Positions 22,971-33,591 of a DNA stretch of 64,000 bases are shown here, piece by piece. A model generated the notes under the pieces. The model ran no database searches and had not been told where the DNA came from. It was given only the letters and a program-made list of their open reading frames with translations. Source of the DNA: Tretioscincus oriximinensis. Its lineage: Eukaryota > Chordata > Lepidosauria > Squamata > Gymnophthalmidae. The DNA lies in NCBI GenBank assembly GCA_022410635.1, contig JAJVDF010000123.1:1992870-2056869 (forward strand), in the 5' to 3' direction. Position 1 is the stretch's first letter. Each line of letters begins with the position of its first letter. A program made the translations under genes and the position numbers.

Positions 22971-23637
22971 GGAAGATGAGGAACCAGAAGCTCGTCGTTT
23001 TGTTATTGATGACAACTGGTACAAAGGAGACTACTTAAAAGTGAGACACCAAAGAAATGGAGCATCAGTAAATATACCAGAATAAAGAAGCGCCATATGG
23101 ATGCAGCATTGATACTACAGCCAGGACTGGGATATTAGAAAATGCCTCCAGAAAGGGAGTGGCAAACGGCTTCTCTTTTCAACGCCAGGCAAGTTGTGTG
23201 GTTCTTAGCAATGAAGTTCAACTCAATGGCACCTTTAGCTATACCTCATGGCTGAGAAATCCTCCGTGTGTAGTATGTGCAAATACTCAGATTTCTTTCT
23301 CTGTGCAGTAAAGTGGCTCCATATGTCTTTTTGAACGATCGATTCAGCATCCCCAGAAAGAGTGTGGCTAGTGGGAGTCCAGACTTACCTAGAATTGTTC
23401 TACAGGTGTTTGACACATAGCACTCACCTACATTCTGGCATTGCTATGATGAGAAGATGACAGGTAAAGGCCACTTTACAAGCGCTTGCTTTATAAGTCA
23501 ACATCTTTACAAACACTCGGTTGGGGGCTGTCATCCTAAGGCAGGTGTTCAAAAACACATGACTTCTGTTCCCTCCTGCCTTACAAACCCCCACTTAAAC
23601 CCCCAATCAGCTTGTGAAGTCGGAGGTTACCTGTATC
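22971..23637. other. Intergenic, nothing recognised
   Basis: No exon seen; 23090-23260 may be an old retroposon but I cannot name it. Confidence 0.4.
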
Positions 23638-23887
23638 ATTTATTTATTTGTACTTGTATCCCACCCTATACCCAAAGGTCTCAGGGCGGCCAACCATAGG
23701 GCAGCACACATAGCTTTTGTTGCTTTCTCCACAACAGACACCCTGTGGAGTAGGTGGGGCTGAGAGAGTTCAAAGAACTGTGACTGGCCCAAGGTCACCC
23801 AGCTGGCTTTCGTGGAGGAGTGGGGAATCGAACCGGGGGACTACCAGGTATGAGTCCAACACTCAACCACTACACCAAACTGGCTCT
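23638..23887 (-). repeat. tRNA-derived SINE with L2-like tail, near full length
   Basis: On the minus strand: A-box region GTGTAGTGGTTGAGTG, B-box GGTTCGATTCC, a body with CAGCTGGGTGACCTTGG and CTCAGCCCCACC, then the tail CCCTGAGACCTTTGGGTATAG and an AATAAATAAATGA end. A close relative is at 35336-35591. Confidence 0.88.
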
Positions 23888-24009
23888 TGAAGTGATGCAC
23901 AACTCAGACTGGATACGTTCTTTGATCGGCTTGTTCAAAGCTATAAGAGATCAGCCATGTGCATAAACAGAAGCTGTTTTACCACCCCTGGCTCCTTTGC
24001 TGCATGGAG

Positions 24010-24100
24010 CAAGGAATCAGCATTGGATAGAGGGATAGATAGCTGGATGGATGAATAGACAGATGGATAGATGGAAGAATGGATAGATAGATGGATAGAA
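24010..24100 (+). repeat. GATA/GATG microsatellite
   Basis: Imperfect GATA and GGAT units, interspersed with AATG variants. Confidence 0.8.
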
Positions 24101-24265
24101 ACCTTTTGACATGTCACTGCAGGCATCTGCTTGGCAGCGACGGATGAAATGGAACAATGAAATGATAGGGTGGAATGAGATAAAGTGACTGTTGGTCTGT
24201 GTTTTAGACCAATTGGTGTTTGACAGCTTCAAAACAAGACCCCATTTAGAGCTACGTTTCACCAG

Positions 24266-24490
24266 TCTGGAGCAGTGGTTAGAGTGTCAGATTCTTATCT
24301 GGATGTCTCCTGGTTTGATCCTTCAGTTCTCCACAAAAGACGGCTGGTGACCTTGGGTTAGAGTCACAGTTTTTTGGNGTTCTCTCAGCCCCACCNACTT
24401 CACAAGGTGTCTGTTGTGAAGAGAAGAACAGAAGATTATAAAAACCAACTCTTCTCCTTCCCCTCCTCCTNCTCCTCTTCCTCCTTCTTA
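24266..24490 (+). repeat. tRNA-derived SINE
   Basis: A-box like GTGGTTAGAGTGTC, B-box like GGTTTGATCC, body CTCAGCCCCACC and a (CTCCTC/TTCC) pyrimidine tail at 24450-24490. Confidence 0.7.
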
Positions 24491-24839
24491 NTAAGAGCAT
24501 TTCACTATAGAGCTCTTAAGGCTCAACAAAAATGGGAAGTGAATTCCAAGGACTGTTTCCTTTAAAAACTGACTTTGCTGCTTTTGAAGGGTGCTTTTAG
24601 GTGCAGCTAAAGCGTATGATTTCTCCTAAGTTAAGCACAACCTCAGCATTCCCAATATTGTCCCATTTCAAAAAGCCGTGTGANTCTGCCCAGAAAGTCT
24701 AGTAAAGGGGTCGCATAGCATTTATCTTGTTAGTCTCTGNAGTACTACAAGCCCCCCTTGTTATATATTGCCCCAAGTTAGTAAANTGACAACATATAGT
24801 GCCACAACTACAGAGAATCTGGCAATCGTTGCCAAGTTT

Positions 24840-25215
24840 CCTACAGACTGGTCCCTCAGCCAACTTCCTGTAAACAGAAAAAGTGTTTCCTGTGGGCAGA
24901 ACTGGGCAGAATGGCGAAAGGGTCTTCTTCCCACCCAGGGCTAGCTGTAGTGCATATTGGGAGATGTAGTCCACAAAGGCACGGCCCCACACAGGCTGGG
25001 CAAAAGAGTTTNCCTGCTGCTCGAACTACACTTCCCAGCAGACCCCATCATCAGCACAACAACAGCTGTTTCACCTTCTCCACATTTTGAGCTGTTGTTG
25101 CGTCTACTACTAGCTTTATGAAGCTGCTAAGCATCCGCGTTTCTCTAATAAGCACTTGTCAATTGTGAAAAAACAGCATAGAAAAGCAGGCAGAAGTACA
25201 ACTTAAAAACCATAA
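24840..25215 (+). repeat. Unclassified dispersed repeat, second copy
   Basis: See 22600-22970. This copy has about 60 extra bases before the shared AGCAC...TAGAAAAGCAGGCAG end. Confidence 0.55.
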
Positions 25216-25239
25216 ATCAGGAAACAGAAATTGTGTCAG

Positions 25240-25974
25240 GAAGTAAGCTGGCAGTTTGTTATTGTTTANGTCNGGCATCCGGTTTATCATGGTGATTATG
25301 CTTAATGGCCTGCCGACCCATTTCATCATTATTTCACTTGGCAATCTGGAAGCCAACCAAGCAACTGAAAGCAACAGAAACAAAAGTGTCATCCAGGCTG
25401 AACTTCTATGGCTGTGTGGAAACTGAACCCTAATCCTAGCCCACCACTGTAATTATTACTCTACATTCAATGCCTTTGCCCAAACGGNCACGCAGATGTG
25501 ATCCATCCTAAACACTAGTAAATGCAGGGCTTGGTAGGTGCACGGGAAATGACTGATGATACGCCATTGTGTGCTCAAACTGTTCTTGTACGTGGGCGGA
25601 AGAATTATACGATATACATGTATGAATATATAATCAATGTAATTGCTACTGAAATATCCAACTGTAGAATAAATCATCTATACAGAAATTAAGGCATTGT
25701 ATGCAAAAGTGGTTGACGGTGAAGAACTATTTAGAANGCAGATTAAGGAGTGAAGCTATGAAATTAGAATTAATTTTCCAGATGTAAACCTTTCTGCCAA
25801 AGAACTGAAGTATGTTGGGTGTTGGACGGGAGGAGGGAGGGGGGAAATTTTGGAAAAATGGCGGGGGGGGGGGATTGTATAATTTGTATGTATAAAAACT
25901 AAATAAAAAATCTTTTAAACGCCAGAAAAATGCAGGGCTTGGGAGAGAGTGTATGAGGTGCAAAGATAAAGAAG
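25240..25974. other. Intergenic, nothing recognised
   Basis: Contains a G run at 25862-25873. No exon or repeat identified. Confidence 0.45.
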
Positions 25975-26321
25975 GAAAGAGAGAGAGAGGAAGGAAAGAA
26001 AAAAAGAAGGGAGGAAGGAAGGAAAGAAAGTAGGAAGGAAGGAAAGAAGGAAGGAAGGAATGAAAGAAAGAAGGAAGCAAGGAAAGAAGGAAGGAAGGAA
26101 AGAAAGAAGGAAAGAAAGAAAGAACGAAGGAAGGAAGGAAAGAAGGAAAGAAAGAACGAAGGAAGAAGGAAGGAAGGAATGAAAGAAAGAAGGAAGCAAG
26201 GAAAGAAGGAAGGAAGGAAAGAAAGAAGGAAAGAAAGAAAGAACGAAGGAAGGAAAGAAGGAAAGAAAGAACGAAGGAAGGAAAGAAAGAAAGATAGAAG
26301 GAAGGAAAGAAGGAAAGAGCA
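25975..26321 (+). repeat. Long GAAA/GGAA purine microsatellite
   Basis: About 350 bp almost purely of A and G (GAAAG and GGAAG units), with a roughly 125-bp higher-order repeat: the segment at 26056-26135 returns at 26180-26255. It ends about 15 bp before the GC-rich region of the P2Y gene. Confidence 0.95.
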
Positions 26322-26334
26322 GAAACGTACATTT

Positions 26335-26617
26335 GGCACCTCGAAGATTAGCTGCTGTGCAACGGGGGAGCCTCTGACGTCCGTGTGGGTGCGGGGTGAG
26401 TGTGTTTTGTGGTGTCTTTTTTCCTCCTGCATCCCCGCCCCGCTCCTCGCCTTCCCGCCTTTCCAGGCCAGCCCTCCTCCTCTCCTGACCCCCTCCTGGT
26501 GCAGAAGAATCTCGGTGCTTGGAGTGGCTCTAATAGCGCCGGGACGCTGCGCCGTCGAGCAGGCGTCGGAAGAAGACGACGACCGAAGAGGCACTTCGGC
26601 CGCTATCGCAGTGCAGG
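26335..26617 (+). promoter_or_regulatory. GC-rich promoter and probable 5' non-coding exon of the P2Y receptor gene
   Basis: CpG-containing sequence with a CTGACGTCC (CRE-like) motif at about 26370, ending at a consensus splice donor GCAGG|GTGAGT (GT at 26618). A second possible donor GGG|GTGAGT is at about 26395. Acceptor candidates before the coding exon are CTATCCCCAAAG (26986) and TTGGATTCACAG (27005). Placement is inference; no transcript is available. Confidence 0.45.
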
Positions 26618-27032
26618 GTGAGTCAGACCGCTGAGCGCTGCCGGGGGGGGGCAGTTCAAGGGGCCATAACACTGCCGTCCCAANGAAGCATCGACGTACT
26701 GGGCGGAACTGATCCATTGTCCCTTCGAAGGACTCTCCTTGTGTTCCTAAGGCCTTCTGACTTCCTTCGCATCTTCCTGCTTACTTTCCTTGCACAACGG
26801 TTCCCCCCCAGTCTTCTTCCAGGCCACTTGACTGCTTCTTGCCCCCAAGGGTGGTTCGAAGGCGCTTCTAAAGCATCTCGGGAGTTGCCACCTATGGGAA
26901 TCTCTCTCTTGCCTCTGCGTTTGGGAACAGGCCAAGGCATGGACATTCCCTGCACTTTCTCCAGTCCCTGATTTCTATCCCCAAAGGATCCCCTTGGATT
27001 CACAGCTTGCCTTGCTTAGGGGCCCCTTCCCC

Positions 27033-28109
27033 ATGGAGCAGAAGAACGAAGGCGATGGCTCGGCCAACGGCACCACCTCGAACATCGAGGTCCTGTGCCC
27101 CGTGGACACCCACTTCACCAAGTGGTTCTTGCCCTCTTTTTACCTGGTTGTAATCCTGCTGGGCCTGTTGGGGAACGGCCTGGGCTTGTGGAACCTGCGC
27201 AGCAGCTCTCGCAAGAGCAGTTGGAATGCCCTCGGCGTGCTGATGTTGAACCTGGGGGTGGCGGACTTGCTGTATGTGATCACGCTGCCCTTTTTGGTGT
27301 CCTATTATTTCCAGGGCCGAGTGTGGCTGTTCGGAAGGGGCTGGTGCAGGCTGACGCGGGTTCTCTTCCACGTGAATCTTTACGCCAGCATTGGCTTCTT
27401 GACTTGCATTAGCGTCCACCGTTACCTGGGTATCGTCCACCCCCTGAGGATGCTGGGCAGGTGCCAGACCCTCCTCCCTTCTGTCTCTCTCAGCCTCCTG
27501 GTTTGGATCTGGGTCATCATCCAGCTGTCTCCCGACTTCGCCTTCAGCAAAACGGACCACACCGGCATGAGGTGCCACGATACCACGGAGCACAAGAACT
27601 TGGATTCCTACCAGCCTTACACTCTAGCCATCACCGTCACTGGTTTCGTGCTCCCTTTCCTCATCATCACGGGATGCTACTGCCATGTGGTCCTGGTTCT
27701 CCGAAGGAACCAAAATGTGGATCCCACTCTGAGGCAGAGAAGCATCAAACTGGCAGTGCTGGTGGTGGTCCTTTTCTCCGTTTGCTTTCTTCCTTATCAT
27801 ATATTTCGGAACCTTAACTTACAGTCACGGAAGTGGCAACTCCAGGGGTCGTGCACGCAGGCTTTAAGAAACATCTACGTTTCCTATCAAGTGACACGGG
27901 GCCTGGCCAGCCTCAACAGTGCCCTGAACCCCCTGTTGTACCTGATGGCCAGTGATGACCTTGCCATGCGACTGAAGAGGGCATTTGGTCAAAGAGTCAG
28001 GCAGGCCGTAGGATTCCTTTGGCCAGCCCAAGGACAGCAGCACTTGGACCAAAATAAGCAGAGCATTGTGCTCAACGAAGAATGTGAGGAAGTAGCAAAC
28101 GATCTCTAA
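27033..28109 (+). CDS. P2Y nucleotide receptor, P2Y1/P2Y11 type (GPCR)
   Basis: Uninterrupted 358-residue class A GPCR in one exon. It is a plasma-membrane receptor for extracellular nucleotides that signals through G proteins. The start is the ATG at 27033; the frame extends upstream but has no earlier ATG. Visible: N-glycosylation site NGT (residues 12-14), TM1 about 31-54, TM2 65-90, TM3 105-128 followed by HRY (129-131) in place of DRY, TM4 147-166, TM5 196-223, TM6 237-261 with FLPYH, TM7 281-305 with YQVTRGLAS and NPLLY. Two P2Y disulfides are possible: C22-C274 and C105-C181. Nucleotide-binding positions R109, H256, R259 and R289 are present. Arginine at 259, where P2Y1 has lysine, and PYHI favour P2Y11; YQVTRGLASLNS favours P2Y1. 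The exact subtype is undecided, so no symbol is given. The last two residues are DL. Confidence 0.93.
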   Translation: MEQKNEGDGSANGTTSNIEVLCPVDTHFTKWFLPSFYLVVILLGLLGNGLGLWNLRSSSRKSSWNALGVLMLNLGVADLLYVITLPFLVSYYFQGRVWLFGRGWCRLTRVLFHVNLYASIGFLTCISVHRYLGIVHPLRMLGRCQTLLPSVSLSLLVWIWVIIQLSPDFAFSKTDHTGMRCHDTTEHKNLDSYQPYTLAITVTGFVLPFLIITGCYCHVVLVLRRNQNVDPTLRQRSIKLAVLVVVLFSVCFLPYHIFRNLNLQSRKWQLQGSCTQALRNIYVSYQVTRGLASLNSALNPLLYLMASDDLAMRLKRAFGQRVRQAVGFLWPAQGQQHLDQNKQSIVLNEECEEVANDL

Positions 28110-28363
28110 GTGGATCTCCAAGCAACGTTAAAGACGCCTTCAAATCAAGTTCAATTCCTAATGAACTTTACTTGGCTGTTTTCTTGGCAATAACGTGGAA
28201 ATGGTTCGCAGCTGATTTTTTTTCAGTGACTGGATCTAATATGGCTTAGAGGAAAATACAGTGCCTCTGACCTATTCCACTTTGAAGGTAAAAATGTCCT
28301 CAAGTCCAGCAGGCGACTACATAGACACACGCCTTTTGTATTATCAATACCGAAATAATCTGT
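28110..28363 (+). other. Probable 3' UTR of the P2Y receptor gene
   Basis: Unique sequence after the TAA, up to a CR1 insertion. I see no AATAAA before the repeat, so the transcript end is unresolved. Confidence 0.4.
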
Positions 28364-28487
28364 CATATTTTGCTTTCCTCTGTTCGGACTGCCCAGGTGC
28401 ATCTGGTGGGCCTCTGTGTGACACAGAATGCTGGACTCGATGGGCTGTGGCCTGATCCAGTATGGCTCTTCTTATGTTCTTATGTTC
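28364..28487 (+). mobile_element. CR1-type LINE 3' end, short
   Basis: TTTTGCTTTCCTCTGTTCGG to CTTCTTATGTTCTTATGTTC. 5' truncated. Confidence 0.85.
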
Positions 28488-28657
28488 TTCTTCCTGGGTT
28501 TACTAGTTTATATCTTTGAAATTCTTTAATGCCTCCCATCCCAATGCTAACCAGACGGATCTTGCACTGCTTTTTTGAAAAGAGCCATATGGATTTCCCC
28601 CCTTTAGAATCTGCCTCCTTTTAGCAAGAGAGAGTTGCTTGTTTTTAAAATAATTTG

Positions 28658-28856
28658 TAGGCTGTCGAGATGACCCCTTTTCGGGGGGGATTGAAAACCC
28701 ATTTTTGGGGTGCCTCTTGGCTTCTTCTGAGGAAAAACAAACAAAAAAATTTGAAAAAAATCTTTTTTTGAAAAAAATTTCCTCAGAAAAAAGTGGGAAG
28801 CACCCCAAAACTGGGTTTTCAACCCCCCCNAAAAAAGGGGTCATCTGGTCGGCCTA
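28658..28856. mobile_element. Hairpin MITE family A, short form
   Basis: TAGGCTGTCGAGATGACC to TCATCTGGTCGGCCTA. Fold-back arms; no matching flank duplication. Lies about 550 bp after the P2Y stop codon. Confidence 0.8.
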
Positions 28857-29640
28857 TTGGAGGGGAGATGGTGTTGCTCTTTAATGTTTACCCATGCACT
28901 TGTTCGCTTCCACTGTGGTTTCCAGTGAAAAAGTTTCAGCAGATCTTTTGGAACAAAAATTTGGAGCAAAATTTGGAACAAGATAGCATGGTTCTAGCAT
29001 ATTAGTAAAAAGGAAGACATTTTCAAAAGGTGATATGAAAATATCTTAAGTTGTGTAGCACTGAAATAATCACTTGCACTATCATTCAGTTACTCATATT
29101 GATAACACAGAGCCTGTTTATTCAGTATTTGTATCTTCACTATATTTGGAGTTTTATGACATTGAAACCAATGAGATTGAAGTAAAGAACCACACTGTGA
29201 TGCAAACACTATGCGTGCCTGCATTTTGTTAAATATACGTATTTTCCAGGAATCATAGGAGAAGGTAATTTAAAGAGCCTGTAAACATGTGTATGCTCCA
29301 ATGATCTATGAACATTTTCATTTTTCCTTATTGGGTACATCATGCCAAAGCTTTCTAAACAGGTTTGGGCATGGGTGGATGACTATAAGGGCAAAGTGGG
29401 CAGGAGCTCTGAACTCAAAATCTGCAGGGTAAAATTTGCCTCACTTAGGCCCCTGGTCACACACCTCTTCAGTAATTTTAATTTGACCCATTTTAAGGGT
29501 GTTTTAAAATGAATCCAAATCACGTTCCTTTTGCTGTCACTGCTGCCCTTGACTCTTTAATCATGATAAATACTCCTGGGACTGGAGTAAGGGCAGTATG
29601 GGGGGAACATGAGAAGGGTTATGGCTAACAAAACTAAATT
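28857..29640. other. Intergenic, nothing recognised
   Basis: AT-rich, no exon or repeat seen. Confidence 0.45.
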
Positions 29641-30240
29641 CAGTTCTGGTAACCTTTGCCAAAGGTTCCCACTTCCCCCACAGACCTAGCTCTACCCCTC
29701 CGTAGCTCTTGCCCCAACCTCGTTAAGGAGTCTGGGGCAGCAACAGTAGCAAAGTAGCGGATGGCAAGAAGGGAGACGGGGGCAGCACTGGGGGAAGGGG
29801 TGGGGAGAAGAGGAGAGGGATGGGGAGAATGAGAGGGGGGTATGTGAGGATGGATCGGGGATGGTGGGCCTATATCCCAGGCATCAATGAAACGCCTTGC
29901 TAGGCTGTCGGAGGGACGATCCGGTGGTGCGGCGTTGTTTTTCAATAGCTCGAGGACCCTGTCTCTGCATCCAGGGAAGTGTGGGTGGACTGGGGAAGGG
30001 GAGGAGGGCCAGTGTAGGCCCGATCATTACTGGGAACATCCAAAGCTTTTGGGGTATTTCTGGTAATGGAGGCTGGAGGCTCGGAACAGAGGGGGGAGGC
30101 AAGAGACGGGTTCTCCCCAACCTGCATGTGGCGGGGGTAATGCGGCAGACGTGATCTCCGCTGCCATCATGGCTAGCAGCGGTGACCCAAGGCTCCAGCG
30201 GNACTTGAGGCCCNTGCCTGGGGTCAGGTGAGACCANGNG
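29641..30240. other. GC-richer intergenic block, nature unknown
   Basis: C- and G-rich runs with several open frames that have no family similarity. No CpG-island quality promoter and no splice-framed exon that I can support. Confidence 0.4.
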
Positions 30241-31380
30241 TGACCCNACTTTCACTGNCTATCACCTGTCNCAACTGCACCAAGGGTCCCATGGACCGTA
30301 CACGAAAGGACATCATGATCTGCNGGCTCGTTTGGGCTTTATAGTATAGAATATGTGACAGAGGGAATTTTGTTTTGTTTTTAATTGTTGATTTTAGCTC
30401 ATCAAGTAAACAACATCTGCTGGAATTCCCTCTCTTATGCAACTGTGAAAGATTGAAATCAGTTCAATACNGCACAAGTGACCTTCAATTTCTAATGTAC
30501 AGAGGAGACTTCACAGTCTGCAATTAAGATGGCGATCATGCACATAAAAAAGTAGCTCCAAAGTGTCTTGAAGGTGGTAGTGTGTGGACACTAGTGTCAT
30601 ANCAATCTACATTAAAAGCCCTTGGAAAGTAATTTTCTGACCTTTAATGAGGACCTGAAACTAGTGTGTGAATGCCACCACTTTTAAGCAGTGATGGAAA
30701 CTTGCATGAGAATCCCATACACATAGGAAAATTCAGTTTTCCTGAATGATGCACGAGAGAACAAAATTTTCTCCCACCAAAATCCACTTCCTGAACAGGC
30801 ATGGGTAGAGTTTCAGCGGGGTGTTTGCAGATGCTGAGTCGGAAACAAATTCATGGGTTGGGCATGGGCAGAATCCGGGCACAGCCATTTGTANGAGATT
30901 TCAGTTTTGAGGTTTCAATCACTGCTTCTAAGCTGCTTTTTGAAGCACTTTTTAACTTGGATTTTATACCCTGTCTGGATAGTTTTAAGTTGCTCACTTA
31001 CACTGTGCAATAAAATAGTCAACTTTTTTAGCATGCAGCATTCTGTGTATCTGCATAAGTATTTGTGGCAGGAATTTAAAATAAATATTGTGCCAGTTTT
31101 GCTTACTTAAACATTTCAGGCCGCAATTAAATTTAGAGGAAGGAAGCCCTCCATCTTGTTTTACTTCTCTTGTTATCATGCTCAATAAATAAGCAATCTC
31201 TTCCCAGAATTACCGTTCCCTCAGACTTATAAAGTTGATGACCCCTAACTCCACAGGTAACAAACTAATCGATAGCTTAATTATCATATGGGACAATTGN
31301 GTTTGAATTCTTGAAGACGCACTTCTTTGGCTGAGAAACTGCTATCCCTCCCCCATTTTTTTTAGATGTGGTTGTTTTTA
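30241..31380. other. Intergenic, nothing recognised
   Basis: No exon or named repeat seen. Confidence 0.45.
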
Positions 31381-31389
31381 ATATGTTTA

Positions 31390-31470
31390 TCGTGTTTTTA
31401 TTGTTAACTGCCCTGAGACCTTCGGGTATAGGGCGGTATAAAAATGTAAATAAATAAATATATAAATTCT
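31390..31470 (+). repeat. L2-like retroposon tail
   Basis: CCCTGAGACCTTCGGGTATAG then GGGCGGTATAAAAATG and (AAAT)n. The same tail ends the tRNA SINEs. Confidence 0.75.
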
Positions 31471-31639
31471 ATACCATTTCAATGTCATTTGTTTAGTTCT
31501 TTCATGCTCAATTATATTAATATAATCCTAAACTTATCAGTAGTCTCTATATCAGTTGATTGTATGTCTTGCATCCATTTTTTAAAAAACCATGTTTGTT
31601 TCTTGCATTTGGGATGGGTACAGGAATGAGGCCATTCTG

Positions 31640-31885
31640 TAGCGGGGGGGCGCGGCGTTAGCGGGGGCGCCCCCTGCCCCACCTAAACTCCGCAGTACCN
31701 CCTAAACTCCGCCCCGCCCGCTACCGCCGCCCCGCCNGCCCCGCTCCCCTGCCCGCCTAAACTCCGCAGTACCGGCACCTTTTATTTAGGGGGGTGGGGG
31801 NCGAGGCGGGGGCCCCCNGCCCTGCCCGCCTAAATAAAAAGTGCCGGTACTGCGTTCCGGCGCGTTCCGCCACAAAAAAAGCCCT
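31640..31885. repeat. GC-rich repeat with inverted arms
   Basis: CGCAGTACCGGCACCTTTT (about 31764-31782) is inverted as AAAAGTGCCGGTACTGCG (about 31837-31854). It contains repeated CCTAAACTCCGC units and leads directly into a trinucleotide tail. Class not known. Confidence 0.5.
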
Positions 31886-31886
31886 G

Positions 31887-31977
<91 letters not shown>

Positions 31978-32058
31978 TAACAATAACAATAACAACAGTA
32001 ACAGTAACAGTAACAGTAACAGTAGTAATAACAGTAACAATTGTTATTGTTGTTATTG

Positions 32059-32093
<35 letters not shown>

Positions 32094-32095
32094 AA
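31886..32095. repeat. (AAT)n, (AACAGT)-like and (ATT)n head-to-head microsatellite
   Basis: AAT units to about 31972, degenerating into AAC/AGT variants to 32040, then T and ATT units to 32092. The two ends are complementary, consistent with the poly-A-like tails of two retroposons in opposite orientation meeting. Confidence 0.85.
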
Positions 32096-32099
32096 AAAG

Positions 32100-32325
32100 C
32101 AGCTTTTGTAGCGCTTTCCGCCCCTTTTTCCAAAGGGTGATGCACATACCTTTTGTTGCTTCCTCCAGAACTGACACCCTATGAAGTAGGCAGGACTGAG
32201 AGAGCCCTAAAGAACTGTGGCAGGCCCAAGGTCACCCAGCTGGCTTCATGGAGTGTGGAATCAAACTGGGAGGCTACCAGATGAGAGTCCAGCACTCTAA
32301 CTATAATGTGAAACTGGCGCTTTAA
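32100..32325 (-). repeat. tRNA-derived SINE
   Basis: CTTTTGTTGCTTCCTCCAG, AAGGTCACCCAGCTGGCTT and GAGAGTCCAGCACTCTAAC match the copy at 23638-23887. Its tail is the ATT run just to the left. Confidence 0.8.
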
Positions 32326-32769
32326 AACCTAGATATACATTTTCTTGTTGCTTTCATTGCAGTAGGATGGCCTGAGTGCTGAAGAAACATGTGGCAATCA
32401 AGATATGTTAGTGTAATGACAGCGAAAAGAAAAAGAACTGCTTTATGCCAGAATATCCAACAGTAGCAGAATAAATAGGTAATGTCTGGATGAAACTTTA
32501 GTCAAAAAAATCTTTATCTGGCTTCACTCTTTTCTTGTTCTGAAATATACATAATTGCAGGTGTTTCATCCTTTTTCTTACAGCTTCATTTTCTTGGTTA
32601 CTCATGATGCCTGATTAAAAAAAATGGTGGCCAGTCACAAACTTCAGCCCATGCTTGTGTATTTTCCAATAGGGGGCTGCCTACTGTGTGCGACTGTATT
32701 TTGTTCTGTTTTCATCCAGGNTATCGTAAATAATAAAATTCATATGGGAGTCCAACATTTTGAGGTATA

Positions 32770-32915
32770 ATGGCGAATGACAGGACTTGGAACTTTGGCG
32801 CCCTCAACAGACCAGAGTCCTGGGCTAAAAGACAGAAAACGAGGAATGAATAAATGGACAGTTCTTTGGGTGGAAAGATGTGAGAAGTGGAATACCCCAG
32901 GGTTCAGTACCAGGA
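32770..32915 (+). mobile_element. Fragment of a CR1/L2-clade LINE reverse transcriptase
   Basis: One plus-strand frame reads VRSGIPQGSVPG around 32875-32912, matching the SGVPQGSVLGP motif of non-LTR reverse transcriptases. The motif is followed at once by GA-rich sequence (32913-33110). Too short to assign further. Confidence 0.5.
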
Positions 32916-33110
32916 GGGAAAGGAAGAAAAGGAAGAACAAAGGAAGAAAGGGAAGGAATATAAAGAAAAAAAAATAAGGAAAGGGAGAAGGAAGGAAAAT
33001 GGAAAGAAAGAAGAACCAAAACANAAAGAGAAAGTGGGATGGGAGAGGTAAAGGAGTGGTAAGGAAGGGAGGGAGTGGATGGAGGCATGGATGGGAGCAA
33101 GGGGAAGGAN
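32913..33110 (+). repeat. GA-rich low-complexity tract
   Basis: GGAA, AAAG and GGGA units on the plus strand. Confidence 0.85.
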
Positions 33111-33590
33111 GTCTAGGGCCCGTTGCATTTCCATAATGCAACGGGCTAATTCTCCTAGTACATTTTATAAAGCAGCTCCACAGTTTTAAGGTAGTAGCAT
33201 CCAATCCATATTACACAGCATGTATTGCGTTTGGGTTTTAACATGGATTTAAGTGCTAGCATATAGACGCAACCTCTTTTTGTTACACTTTTATTAACTG
33301 TGTGCGGGTGTTGAATAGAAAGATATTTCTCTACCTATTGTAACATATTGTTTAATTCCTTTGACCTCTTAATACAAAATATGCAAAATGGAGATTTGCA
33401 TAATATTGCAATAATGTAGAACAGAAAACAAAATTTTAATTTTAGTAATGACATGCTAAGAATATCTTTTTGCTCTTTTAAATCATTTTGCCTTTCTGAT
33501 TTCCTGGTTTTGTCCCATTCTTCAAGGCTGAAGACAGATTAAAAGTACAATATCCTTTGGAACCACACCTTAGTAACAAGAAGATCTCAG
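33111..33590. other. Intergenic, nothing recognised
   Basis: A block at 33160-33220 (CAGTTTTAAGGTAGTAGCATCC) resembles 34500-34560; possibly an old repeat. Confidence 0.4.
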
Positions 33591-33591
33591 G

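Noticed and set aside
23638..23887. Functional tRNA gene from the A- and B-box sequence
   Set aside because: The boxes belong to a SINE head; no complete cloverleaf with acceptor stem, and the same head recurs on other SINE copies.
25727..26332. Open frames coding for Phe/Ser/Leu or Lys/Glu/Arg repeats
   Set aside because: Pure translation of the GAAA/GGAA microsatellite.
26618..26971. 117-codon frame between the P2Y 5' exon and coding exon
   Set aside because: Starts within a probable splice donor and has no family similarity; more likely intron and 5' UTR.
26994..27032. N-terminal extension of the P2Y receptor frame upstream of 27033
   Set aside because: The frame is open but begins at TTG, with no ATG; it also overlaps a likely splice acceptor. 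The ATG at 27033 is the first in frame.
27000..27593. Long minus-strand and other-frame open frames over the P2Y coding exon
   Set aside because: Shadows of the GC-rich real frame, with no domain content.
31786..32140. Poly-Leu, poly-Ile and poly-Asn frames
   Set aside because: Translation of the AAT/ATT repeat.
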